A stretch of DNA of 40,027 bases from Actinomycetes bacterium (GCA_025463875.1 JAODBI010000081.1:1-40027), one strand, 5' to 3'. Shown: positions 1 to 10,157, counted from the first letter of the stretch. A program made the numbers and translations. The notes: generated from the letters alone by a model not told the origin.

Positions 1-166
1 GCCTTTTTCCACCACGGTCCGATCGACACGCACTCCACCCAAACGAGTGCTCGACAGTTCAGATCCGACCGCCTTCACCACTGACTGCGAACCCAACCAC
101 TTACGGTCGAGAACCGCGAACGACGACCGACCCAGTCTCACTGGCAGATATGCGCGGCAGTCATAA

Positions 167-703
167 TCAGTTCAGCGAGCAAACGAAATGAATGTCATCA
201 GGCTCCGCGGCAAACAGGTCCGGGTGAACCGGATGGGCCAGGTGACAGTGCTGTCGGAGATAGAAGCCAACCGCGGATGCTGTCGGTGTCGCCGAAACGT
301 AGATCGACTCTGCGTCGGCAGCACCAGCAATGTCAGCAGCAGCGTTCCAAAGACCCTGCGCGGCACCGCGTCTGCGGTAGGGCCGAGAGACGTGCAAGAA
401 CGCCAACCAAGCGAGTCGAGGCTCGAACGCCGGGTGAACAATCGCGAGACCGACCGTGCGCTCGCCATCGAACGCGCCGAGAAGGATGCCCCCACGCGCA
501 ACAGCCGACGAGCAAAAGTCGATCTCGGCAGCGACGGTGTGCGGACCTGACCCGGTGGGATCCCACGCCGGAACGTCCGTGATCACCGCTGGGACCTGCT
601 GCAACTGGCCATCGATGACGCGATACTGGGTTTCAACGTGCTCGGACCGGTCTATCGCTGCGACGAGCGCCACGTCCTCCGCTCGGAGTCTCCTCACCTG
701 CAT
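167..703 (-). CDS. GNAT-family N-acetyltransferase
   Basis: MQVRRLRAEDVALV... with AFLHVSRPYRRRGAAQGLWNAAAD (acetyl-CoA binding R-x-x-G-x-A style) and C-terminal YVSATPTASAVGFYLR; start moved from 874 to the internal ATG at 703. Confidence 0.8.
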   Translation of the reverse strand: MQVRRLRAEDVALVAAIDRSEHVETQYRVIDGQLQQVPAVITDVPAWDPTGSGPHTVAAEIDFCSSAVARGGILLGAFDGERTVGLAIVHPAFEPRLAWLAFLHVSRPYRRRGAAQGLWNAAADIAGAADAESIYVSATPTASAVGFYLRQHCHLAHPVHPDLFAAEPDDIHFVCSLN

Positions 704-915
704 GAGGCGCACAGAATGCCCTCTCCCAGGACGCTTATGCGAGACGAGACTGAGCCACGCGCCGCCCGCGCGGGAGAGCTGTGGAAGGTCGCCTCGGCAT
801 CGCGTGGAAGGTCCCGATGGTCCTCGCCACGAAGCAGCGATCAGGCGGGTCACACGGAAGTGCGAACACGCCACTCACTCACTCACACCAAAGACGCGTC
901 CATTGCGCGATGCGG

Positions 916-1932
916 CTATCGGCTCGGCAGCGAATGCGGTAGCCCGAACCATGGGAAGACGCTGTTTTCGAAGCGGCTCATGGCGCAGATCCGGTCGCCG
1001 GTGAGGGTGAGGACGAACAAGCCGGTTCCGTGTCGGATGCCGGTGGGGGCGCGCAGATAGGCGCCGAACGCCGGTTGACCGTTGGCTCGCGTCGGGACGA
1101 GGTCGAATCTGCGGCCCGGACGGAGGATTCCGGCGCAGAAGCGGGCCACGACGTCGCGGCCCTCGTATTCGAGAGACATCGGTGGCATCGACATGAAGAC
1201 GTCGTCGGTCAGAAGGGCCACCACCGCGTCGACATCGGCCAACTCGTAGGCGCGGACGAACTCGGCCACGAGCGCCTGCTCGGAGGGTGAGCCGGGGGCG
1301 GGCGCCGGTTCGCGCTCGTCGGACGGCGATTCCCGGCGCTGAAGGTTCGCACGCGCGCGTTTGAGCGCACTGGTGACGGACTCAACGGTCGAGTCGAGCA
1401 TGTCGGCCACCTCGTTCCCATGGAATCCCAGGACGTCGCGCAAGACGAGCACGGCGAGCTGGCGAGGCGGCAGGACCTGAAGCGCCGTCACGAAGGCGAG
1501 GGAGATGGATTCGGTCTGCTCGTAGCGGGCCTCGGGTCCGAGCGGCACGCCCATCGCATCCTCGAGGAGGGTGTCGGGAAAGGGCTCGAGCCACACGACC
1601 TCGCCGAGCCGGGTCGGCGCGGGCGGGTCGACCCCGGGGATGTCCCACTCCTTCGCGGGGCGTCGGCTCGCCGAGCGCAGCGCGTCGAGGCACCGGTTCG
1701 TGGCGACCCGGTAGAGCCAGGTACGGATCGAAGCGCGGCCCTCGAACCCACCGAGGCCTTGCCAGGCAGCCAGCAACGTGTCCTGGAGGGCGTCCTCCGC
1801 GTCCTGGAGCGAGCCGAGCATCCGATAGCAGTGCACCTGTAGTTCTCGGCGGTGCGGCTCGGTCAGCGCGCGAAACGCCTCGCCGTCGCCGCCCCGCGCC
1901 CTCGCGATCAGCTCGGCCGGCACCAGTTCCAC
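916..1932 (-). CDS. ECF RNA polymerase sigma factor, SigG-like, with SnoaL-like C-terminal domain
   Basis: HCYRMLGSLQDAEDALQDTLLAAWQGL (sigma region 2), WLEPFPD linker, LPPRQLAVLVLRDVLGF (region 4), SnoaL-like tail; GTG start at 1932 (VELVPAELIARA). Confidence 0.88.
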   Translation of the reverse strand: MELVPAELIARARGGDGEAFRALTEPHRRELQVHCYRMLGSLQDAEDALQDTLLAAWQGLGGFEGRASIRTWLYRVATNRCLDALRSASRRPAKEWDIPGVDPPAPTRLGEVVWLEPFPDTLLEDAMGVPLGPEARYEQTESISLAFVTALQVLPPRQLAVLVLRDVLGFHGNEVADMLDSTVESVTSALKRARANLQRRESPSDEREPAPAPGSPSEQALVAEFVRAYELADVDAVVALLTDDVFMSMPPMSLEYEGRDVVARFCAGILRPGRRFDLVPTRANGQPAFGAYLRAPTGIRHGTGLFVLTLTGDRICAMSRFENSVFPWFGLPHSLPSR

Positions 1933-2087
1933 TCTCGTGTCACCTCTCTCCCCGCGGCTTGTCGCACTTCCATCGTGTACGGACGCCGGCCGAGGCGCGA
2001 ACTGGGCGGTCGGTCGACGCCCACTTTCCCTACAGCGCGGCGTCGACATCGGTGGTAGCTGACAACGCCGACAAAGGGGAAACTGAA

Positions 2088-2666
2088 ATGGGAAAGATCG
2101 TGATCAGCACGAACGTCTCGCTCGACGGAGTGGTCCAGGACCCGGACGGCGGGGAAGGCTTCAGACTGGGCGGCTGGTTCCGCCAGTTCGGCGGCAAGGA
2201 CCTCGAAGAGTGGGCCAAGGTCTCGTTCGACGAGGCGCTGGGCACCGAGGCCCTGTTGCTGGGTCGGCGAAGCGACGAATGGTTCGCCGAAAGGTGGCTA
2301 TCCCGGCCCGGCGAGTGGGCGGACCGGTTGAACAGGCTGCCCAAGTACGTCGTGTCCTCGACCCTCGAAAAGCCCCGCTGGAGCAACTCGACGGTCCTGA
2401 AGGGCGACGTCGTGACGGAGGTCGCGAAGCTGAAACGGGAGCTGCCCGGGGACATCGTCGTCTACGCGAGCTATCAGCTCGGGCGGGCGCTCATCGAGCA
2501 CGACCTGGTCGACGAGCTGCGGCTGGTCGTGTTCCCCGTCGTGCTCGGGGCCGGCGAGCGCCTCTTCGGCGAGACCAGCGACGAGAGACCCGTACGCCTG
2601 GTCGACGTCCGGACCATCGGTGACGGCCTCGCCTTCGTGACCTACGAGCTCGTCCGAGACGCCTGA
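2088..2666 (+). CDS. dihydrofolate reductase-like / RibD C-terminal domain protein
   Basis: MGKIVISTNVSLDGVVQDPDG...LLLGRRSDEWFA...KYVVSSTLEKPRW...DELRLVVFPVVLGAGERLF. Confidence 0.9.
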   Translation: MGKIVISTNVSLDGVVQDPDGGEGFRLGGWFRQFGGKDLEEWAKVSFDEALGTEALLLGRRSDEWFAERWLSRPGEWADRLNRLPKYVVSSTLEKPRWSNSTVLKGDVVTEVAKLKRELPGDIVVYASYQLGRALIEHDLVDELRLVVFPVVLGAGERLFGETSDERPVRLVDVRTIGDGLAFVTYELVRDA

Positions 2667-2710
2667 CAACCGGAGCGGCCGCGGCACGCGCGCAACGATG
2701 GCGCGTGCCG

Positions 2711-4075
2711 TCAGCCGAATCGGAACGCGAGCAGACCGCCGAGCCCCGGGACATCGCCGACGTACACGAAGCGATTGGCGGGCACCGGGGACGAGGTGAT
2801 CGGCCCGAATGACTGCGAGCCGCTTCTCCACACCGGCGTGCACGTCTTCGGTGTCCCCGAGCAGTTCGCGGTGCCGGCGGCATCGAACGCGAGCAACTGC
2901 CCCACACAGCACGATTCGCCGCTGCCGATGTAGACCACGCCGTTCGCGACCGCCGCCGACGAACCTTCGCTGAACGCGCCTGTGGGCGCAGTCCACAACG
3001 GCGCGCACCTCTTGGGCGCGCCGGAGCAGCCCGTCCGTCCGGCGGCATCGAAGGCGTAGAGCGGTCCGCCGAATGTCCCGACATACACGACTCCGCCGGC
3101 GACGGCCGGCGGGGAGGCCGCATGCGCGGTGGTCGCGGTCCACAACGGGTGACAGACCTTCGGGCTGTCGGAGCACTGCTTCTTGCCGGCCGCGTCGAAC
3201 GCATACAGCGTGTTGCTCGAACCAAGCCCGCCGGCGCCGACATACACCACGCCCGAGGCCACTGCCGGGGACGAGAAGAAAACCTCACCGGCGGTTGCGG
3301 CCGTCCACAACGGGACGCACGTCTTCGGACTACCCGAACAGTTCGTTGCGCCGGCCGCGTCGAACGCAGACACCTTCCCATCACCGGAACCGACATACAC
3401 GATGCCGCCTGCGACCGCCGGCGACGCGCGCACGACACCGCCCGTGGTCGCGGTCCACAGCGGACGGCACACCTTCGGGCTGCCCGAGCAGTTCGTCGTA
3501 CCCGACGCGTCGAACGCGTACAGCTTGTCGTCGTCGGAGCCGACATAGACGATTCCATTGACGACCGCCGGCGAGGAGAACACCAACCCGCCCGTGGTCG
3601 CGGTCCACAACGGCGCGCATGTCTTCGGGCTACCCGAGCAGTTCGTCGCACCCGACGCATCGAACGCGTACAGCTTGTCGTCGGCCGAGCCGATATAGAC
3701 GACACCGTTGACGACCGCCGGTGACGAAAGATCCACACCGACCGAACCACCTCTTGTTGCGGTCCATAACGGCGCGCAGCTCTTAGGGCTGCCCGAGCAG
3801 TTCGTCGTGCCGGACGCGTCGAACGCGTACAGCTTGTGGGCGTTGTCGCCGACATAGACCACTCCATGCACGACTGCCGGCGACGACTCGACCACACCGG
3901 TCGTTCTTCCGGTCCACGCGGGGTCGGCACCGCCGGTCGAAACGGCGCTCAGGCTGATCGATCTATCCGGCGTGAAACCGGTGCGGGCGGCCCCGGATCG
4001 AAACATCGGCCAGTCGCAGCCCGCGAGCGCCAGGGCCAACGTCGCCGCCAGCACGACCAAGCCGCGACGTCGCAT
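2711..4075 (-). CDS. PQQ-binding-like beta-propeller repeat lipoprotein
   Basis: Lipobox-type signal MRRRGLVVLAATLALALAGC; seven NCSGSPKxCxPLWTA / SSPAVxxGVVYVGSxDxKLYAFDAxG repeats. Confidence 0.88.
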   Translation of the reverse strand: MRRRGLVVLAATLALALAGCDWPMFRSGAARTGFTPDRSISLSAVSTGGADPAWTGRTTGVVESSPAVVHGVVYVGDNAHKLYAFDASGTTNCSGSPKSCAPLWTATRGGSVGVDLSSPAVVNGVVYIGSADDKLYAFDASGATNCSGSPKTCAPLWTATTGGLVFSSPAVVNGIVYVGSDDDKLYAFDASGTTNCSGSPKVCRPLWTATTGGVVRASPAVAGGIVYVGSGDGKVSAFDAAGATNCSGSPKTCVPLWTAATAGEVFFSSPAVASGVVYVGAGGLGSSNTLYAFDAAGKKQCSDSPKVCHPLWTATTAHAASPPAVAGGVVYVGTFGGPLYAFDAAGRTGCSGAPKRCAPLWTAPTGAFSEGSSAAVANGVVYIGSGESCCVGQLLAFDAAGTANCSGTPKTCTPVWRSGSQSFGPITSSPVPANRFVYVGDVPGLGGLLAFRFG

Positions 4076-4121
4076 GATTTCCCCTCACTCAATGCCGTTG
4101 GCCGTTACACGGTGCACCCCG

Positions 4122-4165
4122 CCCGAGCACACTGTCAATGGGGCCCGAGCACACTGTCAATGGGG
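4122..4165. repeat. perfect 22-bp tandem duplication (2 copies) containing TTGACA on the minus strand
   Basis: cccgagcacactgtcaatgggg at 4122-4143 and again at 4144-4165. Confidence 0.95.
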
Positions 4166-4271
4166 ATCCTGAAGCGCGGCCTGCGCGAGCACAGAGTCGT
4201 GGAGGGATGTCCGAAACCGCGCCGCGTCGTCCTCGAATCACACTGTTACCGGACTTCGAGGGCTCCGAACG

Positions 4272-5138
4272 TCACGACAGACCGAGCGCGTCGGCGATCG
4301 ACGCCAGGTAGTCGATGTGGCGTTCGACGGAGTCCAACCCGAGACCCATCGTCACCACCGAAACATGGGTGCCTCCCGCTGCGCGCCAGGCATCGACATC
4401 TGCTGTGAGCTTGCCCACGCCACCCTGGGGAACCGCCACGTAGTCTCCGCCGAAGTCGTCGACCGACCGGCCGAGCGCGGCGACGCGATCGCGCAACCGT
4501 TTCCAGGCCGCGACGGAACGCTCGATGCCGCCTCCGATGAAGATGAAGCCGTCCGCGAGCCGGGCGGCGCGATCGAACGCCGCTTCGCTGGAACCACCGA
4601 GCCAGATCGGGATGGACCGCGTCGGCTTTGGCACGAGTGCTGCTCGGTCGACGCGATCGAAGCGGCCCGTGAAGTCGACGACGGGCTCGGTGAACAATCG
4701 GCGCAGCAGTTGGATCTGCTCCTCCTGCCGCGCGCCGCGGGTACCGAAATCCTGACCGAGCGCGTCGTACTCGACGTAGTTCCAGCCAACGCCCACACCG
4801 AGGCGCAGCCGCCCGCCGGAGAAGAGATCGACGTCGGCCGCCTGCCGTGCCACGAGCACGGTCGGGCGCTGCGGAAGGATCAGGATCCCGGTCGCGAAAT
4901 CGATTCGTTCGGTGATGCCGGCCAGGTAGGCGAACATCACGAACGGGTCGTGGAATGGGTCGTGCTCCGTGTACGGGCCCGTCAGCGGAGGTGTTCGATC
5001 GGCGTGCACGGCACCGAGCACGTGGTCGTAGGCGAGGAGGTGAGCGAAGCCCAGGTCCTCGACCGCTCTCCCGATCCGCCGCACCGCGTCGGGATCTCCT
5101 CGGAGCTCGATCTGCGGGTAGACGACACCGATCTGCAT
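4272..5138 (-). CDS. LLM-class (F420-dependent type) oxidoreductase
   Basis: MQIGVVYPQIELRGDPDAVRRIG...GILILPQRPTVLVARQAADVDLFSGGRLRLGVGVGWNYVEYDALG: luciferase-like monooxygenase signature. Confidence 0.9.
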   Translation of the reverse strand: MQIGVVYPQIELRGDPDAVRRIGRAVEDLGFAHLLAYDHVLGAVHADRTPPLTGPYTEHDPFHDPFVMFAYLAGITERIDFATGILILPQRPTVLVARQAADVDLFSGGRLRLGVGVGWNYVEYDALGQDFGTRGARQEEQIQLLRRLFTEPVVDFTGRFDRVDRAALVPKPTRSIPIWLGGSSEAAFDRAARLADGFIFIGGGIERSVAAWKRLRDRVAALGRSVDDFGGDYVAVPQGGVGKLTADVDAWRAAGGTHVSVVTMGLGLDSVERHIDYLASIADALGLS

Positions 5139-5199
5139 GGCTTCAGCCTGTCACTCCGCAACGCCCGCGGACTACCTTGGGGAAACTGACACGCACGTC

Positions 5200-6450
5200 A
5201 TGTGCCGAGCCGCAACGGGGGCATTTGTGGAGCTGCCGAAGATCATCAGCGTCGACGACCACGTGGTGGAGCCCCCGCACGTCTGGCAGACGTGGCTGCC
5301 CGAGAAGTACCGGGAGAAGGGACCGCGCTCGGAGCGCAAGCGCTGGGGCGCGTTTCGGCTCAAGAAGGGCGCCAAGTACGAGATGACCGAGGATCCCGAA
5401 GGCGAGTGGGGCGACGCCTGGATCTACGAGGACAAGGTCATCTACGTGCAGAAGAAGTTCGTCGCGATCCCGAAAGCGGCGACGTCCGGCGACGACGTCT
5501 CGACGTTCGACAAGACCGTCATGACGATGACCGCGGTCACGTACGACGACATGCGCCCGGGTTGTTACGACGCCAAGGAGCGCAAGAAGGACTTCGAGGT
5601 CAACTGGGTCGACGGGTCGTTGCCCTTTCCGACGTTCCCACGGTTCTGCGGCCAGACCTTCAAGGAGGCCGACGACCACGACCTCGCGCTGGCGTGCGTG
5701 AAGGCCTACAACGACTGGATGGTCGAGGAGTGGTGCGACCCCTCGATCGGCATCAACATCCCGCTCTGCATCATCCCGCTCTGGGATGCGGAGCTCGCGG
5801 CGCAGGAGATTCAACGCAATGCCGCGCGCGGCGTACGGGCGGTGTGCTTCTCGGAGCTGCCGACCCGACTCGACCTGCCGAGCGTCCACACCGGTTACTG
5901 GGACCCGATGTTCGCCGTCTGCGACGACACCGGCACCACCGTGTGCATGCACGTCGGCTCGTCGTCGACGGACCCGTTCTCGTCGAAGGACGCGCCTCCC
6001 GGCGTGGGGAGCATGGTCGGGTTCAACAACTCGATGGCGTCGCTCGGCGACTATCTGTTCGGCGGGATCATGCACCGGTTCCCGAAGCTGAAGATCGCAT
6101 ACTCCGAAGGGCAGATCGGGTGGTTGCCGTACGCGCTCGAGCGAGCCGACACGGTGTGGAAGGAGCACAACGCCTGGCAGAACTCCAAGCGCCTGTGCCC
6201 CGAGCCGCCGTCGACCTACTACTACGACCGCGTGTTCGGCTGCTTTACCTGGGATCGACACGGCGTGAAGTCGCTCGACGAGGTCGGCGAGAACAACATT
6301 TGCTTCGAGACCGACTACCCCCACACGGACACGACATGGCCGAACTCGAAGGACTACTGCGAGCAGATGCTCGTCGGCGTCGACGACGAGCAGAGGTACA
6401 AGATCCTGCGTGGAAACGCGATCCGGATGCTCGAGCTCGACCGCGTCTGA
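5200..6450 (+). CDS. amidohydrolase family metal-dependent hydrolase
   Basis: ISVDDHVVEPPHVW N-terminal metal motif; CMHVGSSS, SEGQIGWLPYALERAD, FETDYPHTDTTWP typical of amidohydrolase-2 proteins. Confidence 0.9.
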   Translation: MCRAATGAFVELPKIISVDDHVVEPPHVWQTWLPEKYREKGPRSERKRWGAFRLKKGAKYEMTEDPEGEWGDAWIYEDKVIYVQKKFVAIPKAATSGDDVSTFDKTVMTMTAVTYDDMRPGCYDAKERKKDFEVNWVDGSLPFPTFPRFCGQTFKEADDHDLALACVKAYNDWMVEEWCDPSIGINIPLCIIPLWDAELAAQEIQRNAARGVRAVCFSELPTRLDLPSVHTGYWDPMFAVCDDTGTTVCMHVGSSSTDPFSSKDAPPGVGSMVGFNNSMASLGDYLFGGIMHRFPKLKIAYSEGQIGWLPYALERADTVWKEHNAWQNSKRLCPEPPSTYYYDRVFGCFTWDRHGVKSLDEVGENNICFETDYPHTDTTWPNSKDYCEQMLVGVDDEQRYKILRGNAIRMLELDRV

Positions 6451-6468
6451 CGCGGCCGCGGGTCTGAC

Positions 6469-8382
6469 TCAACCGGTGCGGGTGTTGGCGGTCCAGCTCG
6501 TGTGGAGCCGCGCGTAGGCGCCGCCGGCGGCGACGAGCTGTTCGTGGGTGCCCGCTTCGACGATCCGGCCCGCGTCGAAGACGAGCACGCGGTCGGCATG
6601 CTCGGCCGTGGAGAGACGGTGGGCGATGCTGATCGTCGTACGGCCACGCGAGACACGCGCCAGCGCGTCGGCCAGCGCCCGCTCGGTTTCCGCGTCGACC
6701 GCGCTCGTCGCTTCGTCGAGCACGAGCAGTCCGGGGTCGCCGAGCTCCGCGCGCGCCAGCGCGACCAGTTGTCGCTCGCCCACCGACAAGGACTCGCCGC
6801 GTTCACCCACCATCGTCGCGAGGCCGTCGGGCAGGCGCATCAGCCACCAGTCGAGTCCGAGCCGAGCGAAGGCGCGTTCGATGTCGTCGTCGGTAGCTGT
6901 CGCTTCGGCCATGCGCACGTTTTCCGCGATCGTCGCGTCGAACAGGAAGCCATCCTGCGGCACCATGCGAATCGCGCGCCGACGCGAGGCGGGGTCGACG
7001 TCGCGGAGGTCGCGGTCACCGATGAGGACCTGCCCCTCGGTCGGATCGGCGAGCCGGCACAGAAGCTTGGCGAACGTCGACTTGCCCGATCCCGTCTCCC
7101 CGACCACTGCGACGTGCGCACCGGCCGCGATGTCGACGCTCACGTCGTGCAGCACGGGCGCATCGCCGCGGTAGGCGAAATCGATGTGCGACACCTCGAC
7201 GGCGAGTGCCCCGCGCTCGAGCTGCACGCCGTCGGCCGGTTCGGCGACGTCGATCGGCACGTCGAGCACCGCGAGCACTTTGCGCCAACCGGAGATCGCG
7301 GTCTGCGTCTGGTCGAGGATCTCGCTCAGCTCGCCGATGGGACTCAACAACAGGTTGATCAGGAACATGAACGCGACGACCTTGCCGACGTCGAGCCCCC
7401 ACCCACGGCCGTAGTGCGCCGACGCGACGACGATGGCGGCGAGCGCGATGGCACCGAAGAAGTCGCCGAGTGGAAACATCGCGGCGAAGTACCTCGCGGC
7501 GCGGAGCCGAGCCCGGTACGCACCGTCGATCCGGTCTCGCAGCCGCACCCGAGCCCGATCCTGCAGACCGTAGGCACGAATGACCGCGGCGCCGCTGACG
7601 GTCTCGGAGAACTCGGCGATCATGTCGCCGATGCGGGTCCGTTCCTCGTCGTAGGCCTGCAGTTGGCGACGCTGGAACGCGCGGAACAGCGGAGGGACCG
7701 GAAGGTACGCGACCAGCGTGATGAGCGTGAGTTGCCACGAGTAGACGAACGTCACGACGAGGGTGCCGATGATCAGCGTGCCGTTCACGAGCCACGAGAT
7801 CATGCCCCACTGGACGAATCGCGCCAGGGTCTCGATGTCGCTCGTGACGCGCGACACGAAGACGCCGCGCCGCGTCGTGGTGTGCTCGGCCATGCTCAGC
7901 CGGTGGATGTGATCGAACACGCGGACGCGCAGGCCCCAGAGCGCTTGCTCGGCCGCGCGGACGAGCCGGTAGTAGGCGACCCGGCTGACGAAGAGCACGC
8001 CGATCGTGATCACGACCGCACCGAGACACGTGAGCAGCACGAACTCGGCACGAAACCCACCCGCATCGAGCACACCGCGGTCGAGGATGACCTGGATCAG
8101 GATCGGGATGGCCAGCTTGCCCAGCGCGGCCACGATCGCGAAGACGATCGTCGCCTTCAAACCGACGCGCAGCTCGGGACTCGTTGCCAGGCCGCGACGA
8201 AGGACGTGCAACGCGCCCGACGCGACTCCTCCCGCGGGTGTGACGTCGTCATCCTCGAAGGCGGCAAAGACGCGCTCGGTGAACTCGTCGCGTGCCTGGG
8301 CCGGCGCCGAGTCTGCGACCACGTCGTGTGCAGCGCCGTGGGCCGTTTCGTTGCGGGTGTCGTCGTCGGTTCGCGCCATCAC
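6469..8382 (-). CDS. ABC exporter, fused TMD-NBD, subunit with catalytic Walker B
   Basis: Walker A GETGSGKST, signature LSVGERQ, Walker B LLVLDEATSAVD, H-loop AHRLST; six-TM exporter fold N-terminally. Confidence 0.93.
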   Translation of the reverse strand: MMARTDDDTRNETAHGAAHDVVADSAPAQARDEFTERVFAAFEDDDVTPAGGVASGALHVLRRGLATSPELRVGLKATIVFAIVAALGKLAIPILIQVILDRGVLDAGGFRAEFVLLTCLGAVVITIGVLFVSRVAYYRLVRAAEQALWGLRVRVFDHIHRLSMAEHTTTRRGVFVSRVTSDIETLARFVQWGMISWLVNGTLIIGTLVVTFVYSWQLTLITLVAYLPVPPLFRAFQRRQLQAYDEERTRIGDMIAEFSETVSGAAVIRAYGLQDRARVRLRDRIDGAYRARLRAARYFAAMFPLGDFFGAIALAAIVVASAHYGRGWGLDVGKVVAFMFLINLLLSPIGELSEILDQTQTAISGWRKVLAVLDVPIDVAEPADGVQLERGALAVEVSHIDFAYRGDAPVLHDVSVDIAAGAHVAVVGETGSGKSTFAKLLCRLADPTEGQVLIGDRDLRDVDPASRRRAIRMVPQDGFLFDATIAENVRMAEATATDDDIERAFARLGLDWWLMRLPDGLATMVGERGESLSVGERQLVALARAELGDPGLLVLDEATSAVDAETERALADALARVSRGRTTISIAHRLSTAEHADRVLVFDAGRIVEAGTHEQLVAAGGAYARLHTSWTANTRTG

Positions 8383-10157
8383 GCAACCTCTTGCTCGTAG
8401 GCGCGCACCATGGTTTCGTAGTCACGGTTGGTTGCGAGGAGCTCGGTGTGCGTTCCGGTCGCGACGATGCGCCCTTCCTGCATGAACAGCACGCGGTCGG
8501 CGAGCGCGATCGTCGACACCCGGTGGGCGACGATGAGGGTGGTCATGTCGAGCTCGTCGCGCAGGCCGTGCAGGATACGCGCCTCGACGGTCGCGTCGAC
8601 TGCCGAGGTTGCGTCGTCGAGCAACAGGAATCGCGGTCGCCGGATCAGTGCACGCGCGAGCGCGATGCGCTGCCGCTGACCGCCCGAGACCGTCACTCCG
8701 CGTTCGCCGATCGACGTGTCGTACCCCGCCGGCAGCGAGTCGACGAACCCCGCCACTTGCGCGATGCGCGCCGCCCAGCGCATCGCCGCGTCGGTCACGT
8801 CCGTCGCGATCGTCTCCGTTCCGATCGTGATGTTGTTCGCGATCGAGTCCGTGAACAGGAACGACTCCTGGAACACGAGCGCGACACCACTACTGCGGAG
8901 ATCGCGTCGGGCGACCGCGGTGAGGTCGATGCCGCCGACCCGCACCACACCGCGTTCGGGCCGATCGAGACCCGCGAGCAGTTCGCACAGCGTGGTCTTT
9001 CCGCAGCCGGTCGGGCCGACCAGAGCGACGACTTCACCGGACGCGATCCGAACGTCGCAGTCCTGCAACACCGGCACCCCGGCGACGTATTCGTACCCGA
9101 GCCCGTCGGCCTCGACGGCGAGGCCGCCGCTGGGAAGCGGGCGCGGATCCGTCGGCACCGGTTCCGGCGACGCGGCGAGCACACCGTCGATGCGGTCGAG
9201 GGCGACGACCGAGCGCGGCATCTCCTCGAGCAGGAAGCCGACGACCCGCATGGGGAACGCGAGCAGCGTGAACAGTGCCATCGCCTGCACGAGATCGCCC
9301 GGTGAGACTGCTCCGGTCGAGACGCGCCAACCGCCGACCGCAAGCAGCACGATGATCGCGAGGTTCGGCAGCGCGTCGAGGGTCGGCTCGAAGAGCGCGC
9401 GCAGCGCACCGACGCGGACGCGCGCGACCCGCAGCTGATCGGCAGCACGACCGAGCCGCTGCACCTCGGCGTCCTGGCGCCCGAGGGTTTTCACGACCAT
9501 GACGCCCTCGAAGCTCTCGTGCGTGATAGCCGAGACGTCGCCGACCCGCTCTTGGACCGTCTGCGCGGGCAGTTCGACGCGGCGGGTGTAGAAGCGGTTC
9601 AGCGCGAACATGGCCGGGAACAGCACGAGACCGACCAAGGTGAGCAGCGGATCGATCGCGAAGAGGGCGATGAGCGAGAAGACGATCAGCAGCATCAGGC
9701 CGGTCGAGAACGGCAGCGGGTTGATCACCTCCGACGCGACCATCACGTCGTTGTCGGCGTGGGCCAGCAGCGTTCCGGTCGTGTGCTCGCGGTGGAAGGA
9801 AAGGGGCACGTCGAGGTAGCGGTCGGCGATCTGGTGGCGGAGCGTGGCCATGTTGGCGGCGGCCGTCATCCCCGCGTAGTACCGCCGCGTGATCACGCCG
9901 GCACTGCGGATGAACGCAACGACGACGATCGCGATCGCGCCGGCCCAGATGGTGCCGCTCGCGACGTGGCCCTTGAACGCGGGGATGATGATGCGGTCGG
10001 TGACGCGCCCGAGCACGATCGTTCCCAACACCGACGTGAGCGCGAACACGGACGAGCCGATGACCGACGTCGTGAACGGCACCGGATGCGCCACGATGAA
10101 TCGGCGCAAGGTCGCAACGCCGCGCCGCCACATGCTTCGGTCGATGGTCTGGAGCAC
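8379..10157 (-). CDS. ABC exporter, fused TMD-NBD, partner subunit
   Basis: Walker A GPTGCGKTT, signature VSGGQRQ, Walker B FLLLDDATSAVD, H-loop AHRVST; 4-nt overlap with the downstream ABC gene. Confidence 0.93.
   Translation of the reverse strand: MLQTIDRSMWRRGVATLRRFIVAHPVPFTTSVIGSSVFALTSVLGTIVLGRVTDRIIIPAFKGHVASGTIWAGAIAIVVVAFIRSAGVITRRYYAGMTAAANMATLRHQIADRYLDVPLSFHREHTTGTLLAHADNDVMVASEVINPLPFSTGLMLLIVFSLIALFAIDPLLTLVGLVLFPAMFALNRFYTRRVELPAQTVQERVGDVSAITHESFEGVMVVKTLGRQDAEVQRLGRAADQLRVARVRVGALRALFEPTLDALPNLAIIVLLAVGGWRVSTGAVSPGDLVQAMALFTLLAFPMRVVGFLLEEMPRSVVALDRIDGVLAASPEPVPTDPRPLPSGGLAVEADGLGYEYVAGVPVLQDCDVRIASGEVVALVGPTGCGKTTLCELLAGLDRPERGVVRVGGIDLTAVARRDLRSSGVALVFQESFLFTDSIANNITIGTETIATDVTDAAMRWAARIAQVAGFVDSLPAGYDTSIGERGVTVSGGQRQRIALARALIRRPRFLLLDDATSAVDATVEARILHGLRDELDMTTLIVAHRVSTIALADRVLFMQEGRIVATGTHTELLATNRDYETMVRAYEQEVA

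Noticed and set aside
872-886. cactcactcactcac microsatellite
   Set aside because: Short 4-bp repeat; too weak on its own to interpret, and lies in a likely non-coding gap.
2491-3930. 479-aa minus-strand ORF and several plus-strand ORFs over the propeller gene, appearing repetitive
   Set aside because: Alternate frames of the beta-propeller repeats; repetition is inherited from the real gene.
6502-8400. Long plus-strand ORF (632 aa) opposite the ABC exporter gene
   Set aside because: Mirror ORF of a GC-rich coding region; Arg/His/Asp-rich translation with no recognisable domain, while the minus strand encodes a full ABC exporter.
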